From Kappaphycus alvarezii (Eukaryota > Rhodophyta > Florideophyceae > Gigartinales > Solieriaceae): 64,000 nt of DNA. The DNA is taken from NCBI GenBank assembly GCA_002205965.3, contig NADL03000512.1, positions 1,488,001 to 1,552,000 on the forward strand. The letters are read 5' to 3'. A program made the position numbers and the translations under genes. The notes below the pieces were generated by a model that had not been told where the DNA came from, made no database searches, and saw only the letters and a list, made by a program, of their open reading frames with translations. Shown here one piece after another: positions 61,325 through 64,000 of the stretch; positions within the stretch are counted from its first letter, which is position 1; the number at the start of each line of letters is the position of its first letter.

Positions 61325-61685
61325 CAAAAGCTCCCGGTTTGATGTAATTTGAGGTCAATTTTTTCAAAGCAAAGAATACTACCTGCCAAAAGGCAAAAGT
61401 TTAGCAGAAAACTATTGCTTTGCTTTACATCGATACGAAGTCACGATAATACTTTCGTATCCCAGAAGACAACATCTCTTGAAGTAAATGTATCCTTAAA
61501 ATTAAATTTCTAGGTCAAAAAATTCGAGTTTGAAATTTGTCTGCATAGAGAGCTTTGTGGTGTCTTTTTGCTTTACACGTTACCAAGACGCAAGTATATT
61601 TGCGATATTTGAAACAAAATCTGAAGAGCATAACTCTTTGCATATCTCTCGTTCGATCCGAATTATACCTTCTCATTCAAGTAGA
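61325..61685. other. no recognisable gene
   Basis: AT-rich, with short frames only. Confidence 0.4.
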
Positions 61686-61689
61686 AAAT

Positions 61690-61917
61690 GGGGAAGGTTC
61701 GATTCGACCATATCCCAAAGGGATAAAATCCCCCCCGTCAGAGGCTGCAAGCCGTCCCCGTTCGCCGTCGTCAAAGAACTTGTGAGGAATGTCTCCAGCG
61801 ATGGAACAGGTTTCGACGGTGCAAGTTATTCTCCTACAGCAACACTCTTCATTGGCAGTAACCGCCAATGCGGCTTTTTTGCATGCTGACCTCCCTTCTA
61901 CTTGTTGGTAGGGGAAC
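61690..61917 (+). pseudogene. lineage-1 REL C-terminal fragment
   Basis: PFAVVKELVRNVSS, then (shifted frames) a segment matching MEQVSTVQ, LLQQHS and the NAA-F-HA-LPSTCW end at 46,970-47,130. Only the last ~70 residues are present, with two lesions. Confidence 0.65.
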
Positions 61918-61959
61918 ATTAGGGAGTTTTAAGGATTGAAATAGAGGTTATCCTATGTT

Positions 61960-62035
61960 CCAAAGGGGGAATGACAGGGTATTACTTCGTGGTCTGACAA
62001 TTCTAGCGAGAGGAATCTAAACAAAGTTTATGTTC
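61960..62035 (+). repeat. dispersed ~70-bp repeat
   Basis: GGGGGAATGACAGGGTATTA, then CTAGCGAGAGGAATCTAAAC, AAAGTTT. Fourth copy of the repeat also at 16.2, 20.34 and 48.28 kb. Confidence 0.6.
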
Positions 62036-62095
62036 CAAAGCACATCAAATAATTGGCACAAGGTGTAATTGCTGAGTTTTTTAATGTATGGAGGA

Positions 62096-63351
62096 TTATA
62101 GGGGTAAACATTCGGGAGAAGAGATACTGAATACCCACTGCCCCAAGACGGATGTTTTGCAAGCGACAAAAGTGCTACCTTGGTATCGTTGAGCAACCAG
62201 AAAGAGTTGGATAAGGAAGAAAGTTGCGAGGGCTATAAAAGGGGTAGGGTCTACCACTGATGCTCTTTGACCAGCGCAAGAAAAATTTTTCTTGGGTCTG
62301 AAGTTGACTCTCAATTTCCGAACTACTCGGGACTTGACTTAAAGTTGTCTGCCAAATTGCTTGACCACCACAAGTGGAAGCAATTTACTCAGCTTATATA
62401 GACTTTTTTGGTTAACTTCAAAGTCTCAAACAAACATACTAAGTACCACAAAATGCATCAACTGTAATTTTGTGAAACAGAAAGACTAACAGCAGATAAC
62501 ACAAAGATAAATATCTTTATTTTCTCCTTGCAATTTTAGTCTTCGAGATCAGAGCCAAAAAATCCCTCCAAAATATGCATTCCCCAACGCAGTCCCGCAA
62601 ATCTAAATGAATGGCCCAGAATGATAAATATCCTTACCTTCTGATCATTCAACCCCTGTCTCAGACTCCTCCTCTTCTACCTCTTTTTCTGCCTCCTATT
62701 CCTCTATCTCCTCTTCTGCCTCCTCGAAACAGTGCCGGCGGATCCACTCCCAGGCGCGATCCCGGTCCATTCTTTTACAATAATCATCATAGTTGGTTGG
62801 CTCATTGGCCACCAAGACCAGCTTGTTGAGGAGGCTGCGGCCTCGGGATGACTTGGCAGGTGAGGGACGGGCGGAGGTTGGTCATTTTGAAGGCAAAAAG
62901 GGGGTGAGCCGGTGGGTGGCTGATGACGGTATTTTTGCCTCAAAGACATCGATTTAGAAGCTTAAGTAGGGCGATGTCTTCGAAAACTTTCACAGTCTTG
63001 AACGAAATTAAAAAATGTGAGTCAATGCCGCAGGTTTGAATTTGCATGAAATCAGGGCAATGACTAAAAATCTGCTTGATGAAACATTGGACCTGATTTT
63101 GGAGTACGAAACGGATCGCCAGTCGAAAATCTTCTTTTTTGAAAAGGAGGATCAAAATCCTCGGAAATAAAATGGAAATGGGTTTTTACAGCGAATTTGG
63201 ATTCATAGAGCAAAATTCGTTTCATAATATCTTTCTTAAAAGAAAATCGGTGGGAGGATTTGTTTTGAAAAATCAGCGGTCAGGGATGAAGAAGAAAGAA
63301 GTTTGTGGAGAGGACTGCTCTCCTATAGAAAGAAACTTCTTTATAACAACA
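62096..63351 (-). mobile_element. solo LTR, subfamily 2, older copy
   Basis: The reverse complement begins TGTTGTTATAAAGAAG (at 63,351), as the copy at 59.8 kb does, and ends at 62,096 (CCCCTATAA instead of CCCTATCA). Flanks GAGGA and GTAGA agree at three of five positions. 1,256 bp. Confidence 0.8.
62536..62885 (-). pseudogene. LTR-encoded acidic protein, subfamily 2, internally deleted
   Basis: MTNLRPSLTCQVIPRPQPPQ shows an early shift. NEPTNYDDYCKRMDRDRAWE, then WIRRHCFEEAEEEIEE and stops follow. The SIM-like region is missing. The C-terminus LEGFFGSDLED is still readable before the TAA at 62,536. Dead copy. Confidence 0.7.
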
Positions 63352-63437
63352 GTAGATATAGTCGGTTGTATTCTCGCCGCTAGTGCGATGTGCGGAATAA
63401 GAGGTCACTCATTGGTAACATTAAATATCATTCCTTA

Positions 63438-63755
63438 CAGGGCCGGCTCAACGCCAGCAAGCAGGCATACCGCGTTAGCCATGACGGCTGCGGTAGCCTG
63501 CCCTTGAGTAAGCACCGCTCTAACCATTGGTACAAGTGGTCACGATGTGGGGACCAAGAAACGGAATTAATCCGATTTTGGGTGGCTAGAAGGCTGGTCC
63601 GAGGCCATCCAGCAGGCAGGCCGCGTTGGACGTGGCAGCAGCCGCTGCGTGCCTTGGCATGAATATCTCGCGGGACTTCCCGTATGATTCCATGGCTCTG
63701 ACTGCAACTCTTCTCGCCACTGCGGTTATGACGGGATATGTGTCCGGATACTGTT
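63438..63755 (-). pseudogene. two REL C-terminal fragments
   Basis: The minus strand from 63,755 reads VARRVAVRAMESYGKSREIF, MPRHAAAAATSNAACLLDGL. A second, shorter repeat of the same end lies at 63,505-63,438 (AVLTQGQATAAVMANAVCLL). Both match 19.5 and 3.2 kb. Confidence 0.6.
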
Positions 63756-63759
63756 AGGG

Positions 63760-63865
63760 TGAAGTGGCATCATCGCCTGCCGCAACATTTCATGTTAATG
63801 TGCATTACCATACAATATGACCGGTTGTCGGTCAGCTTATCTGTTACTGTAAATTTACCGCCAAT
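63760..63865 (+). repeat. non-LTR 3' tail (lineage-1 type)
   Basis: AGTGGCATCATCGCCTGCCG, then GCAACATTTCATGTTAATG, CAGCTTATCTGTTACTGTAA and ATTTACCGCC. Same tail as 47.14-47.24 kb. Confidence 0.7.
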
Positions 63866-63935
63866 CTTGCCCTTCCCTGTCTATTCCAATGTATCCCAGA
63901 CAACGGCAATCGACCAGAAGATTCATAGCAGAAAA

Positions 63936-64000
63936 GCGGGAAATGGCTGGGTGTTTTGCTCTTGGAATATATATAATCGAATCTATCAGCCAGCTTAGTA
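63936..64000 (-). repeat. non-LTR 3' tail end, reversed, cut by the window edge
   Basis: Minus-strand TTCCAAGAGCAAAACACCC then AGCCATTTCCCGC matches the end of the 122-bp tail. Confidence 0.6.

Overview
This 64 kb window is eukaryotic nuclear DNA and consists almost entirely of transposable elements. I can recognise one cellular gene: a secreted FG-GAP/VCBS repeat protein with an ASPIC/UnbV-type C-terminus (6,941-8,538, minus strand). The compact, nearly intronless gene, one ~139-nt intron-like segment with a perfect branch point, and the mix of LTR and non-LTR elements would fit a red alga such as a florideophyte. I hold that assignment only weakly, and another protist or a fungus is possible. 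I see no tRNA, rRNA or CRISPR locus.

The most striking object is a complete Ty3/gypsy-like retrotransposon at 49,366-58,517. It has ~1.53 kb LTRs starting TG and ending CA, a 5-bp target duplication AACCG, gag with two zinc knuckles, a DSG protease, reverse transcriptase with YIDD, RNase H and a D,D,E integrase. It has two unusual features. Each LTR carries its own promoter-like TATA and an ORF for a ~200-residue, very acidic protein (broken in the 5' LTR, intact in the 3' LTR). The integrase ORF also continues for ~380 residues into two tandem copies of a domain I do not recognise, joined by a Pro/Arg/Gly linker. The same LTR, with the same acidic-protein gene, recurs as solo or truncated LTRs at 14.6-15.9, 20.8-22.3, 34.4-35.2, 40.9-41.2, 42.5-43.8, 59.8-61.3 and 62.1-63.4 kb. 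They form two subfamilies. The second encodes a textbook SUMO-interaction-like motif (VIVISDSSDEDEE).

The second theme is non-LTR retroelements whose reverse transcriptase ends in a Cys/His cluster followed by a restriction-endonuclease-like (REL) domain. At least three lineages are present. Lineage 1 is at 16.4-19.1, 22.6-24.3 and 35.9-44.1 kb plus many fragments. Lineage 2 is at 25.9-27.2 kb. Lineage 3 is at 3.7-5.7 (minus), 28.6-29.35, 44.2-44.5 (minus) and 46.0-46.6 kb. All appear dead. Their 3' ends share a terminal signature of the form GTAAA-N-ACCCC/CACCC followed by a T- and C-rich run. Short 5'-truncated copies consisting only of that tail are flanked by 10-12 bp target duplications (1,395-1,529; 14,233-14,350; 26,563-26,684).

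Layout: 0-5.8 kb, non-LTR fragments; 5.8-12.3 kb, the FG-GAP gene and C-skewed unique sequence with TACAG repeats and an intron signature; 12.3-29.4 kb, non-LTR elements and two solo LTRs; 29.4-33.0 kb, a decayed Ty3 chromovirus-like relic with a chromodomain trace; 35.9-44.1 kb, a nested array in which a Ty1/copia element and a solo LTR split one lineage-1 element; 44.1-49.3 kb, fragments; 49.4-58.5 kb, the complete Ty3 element; 58.5-64 kb, solo LTRs and tails. Because solo LTRs keep an intact reading frame, the LTR-borne acidic protein may persist after the rest of the element is lost. That is the best candidate here for something undescribed.
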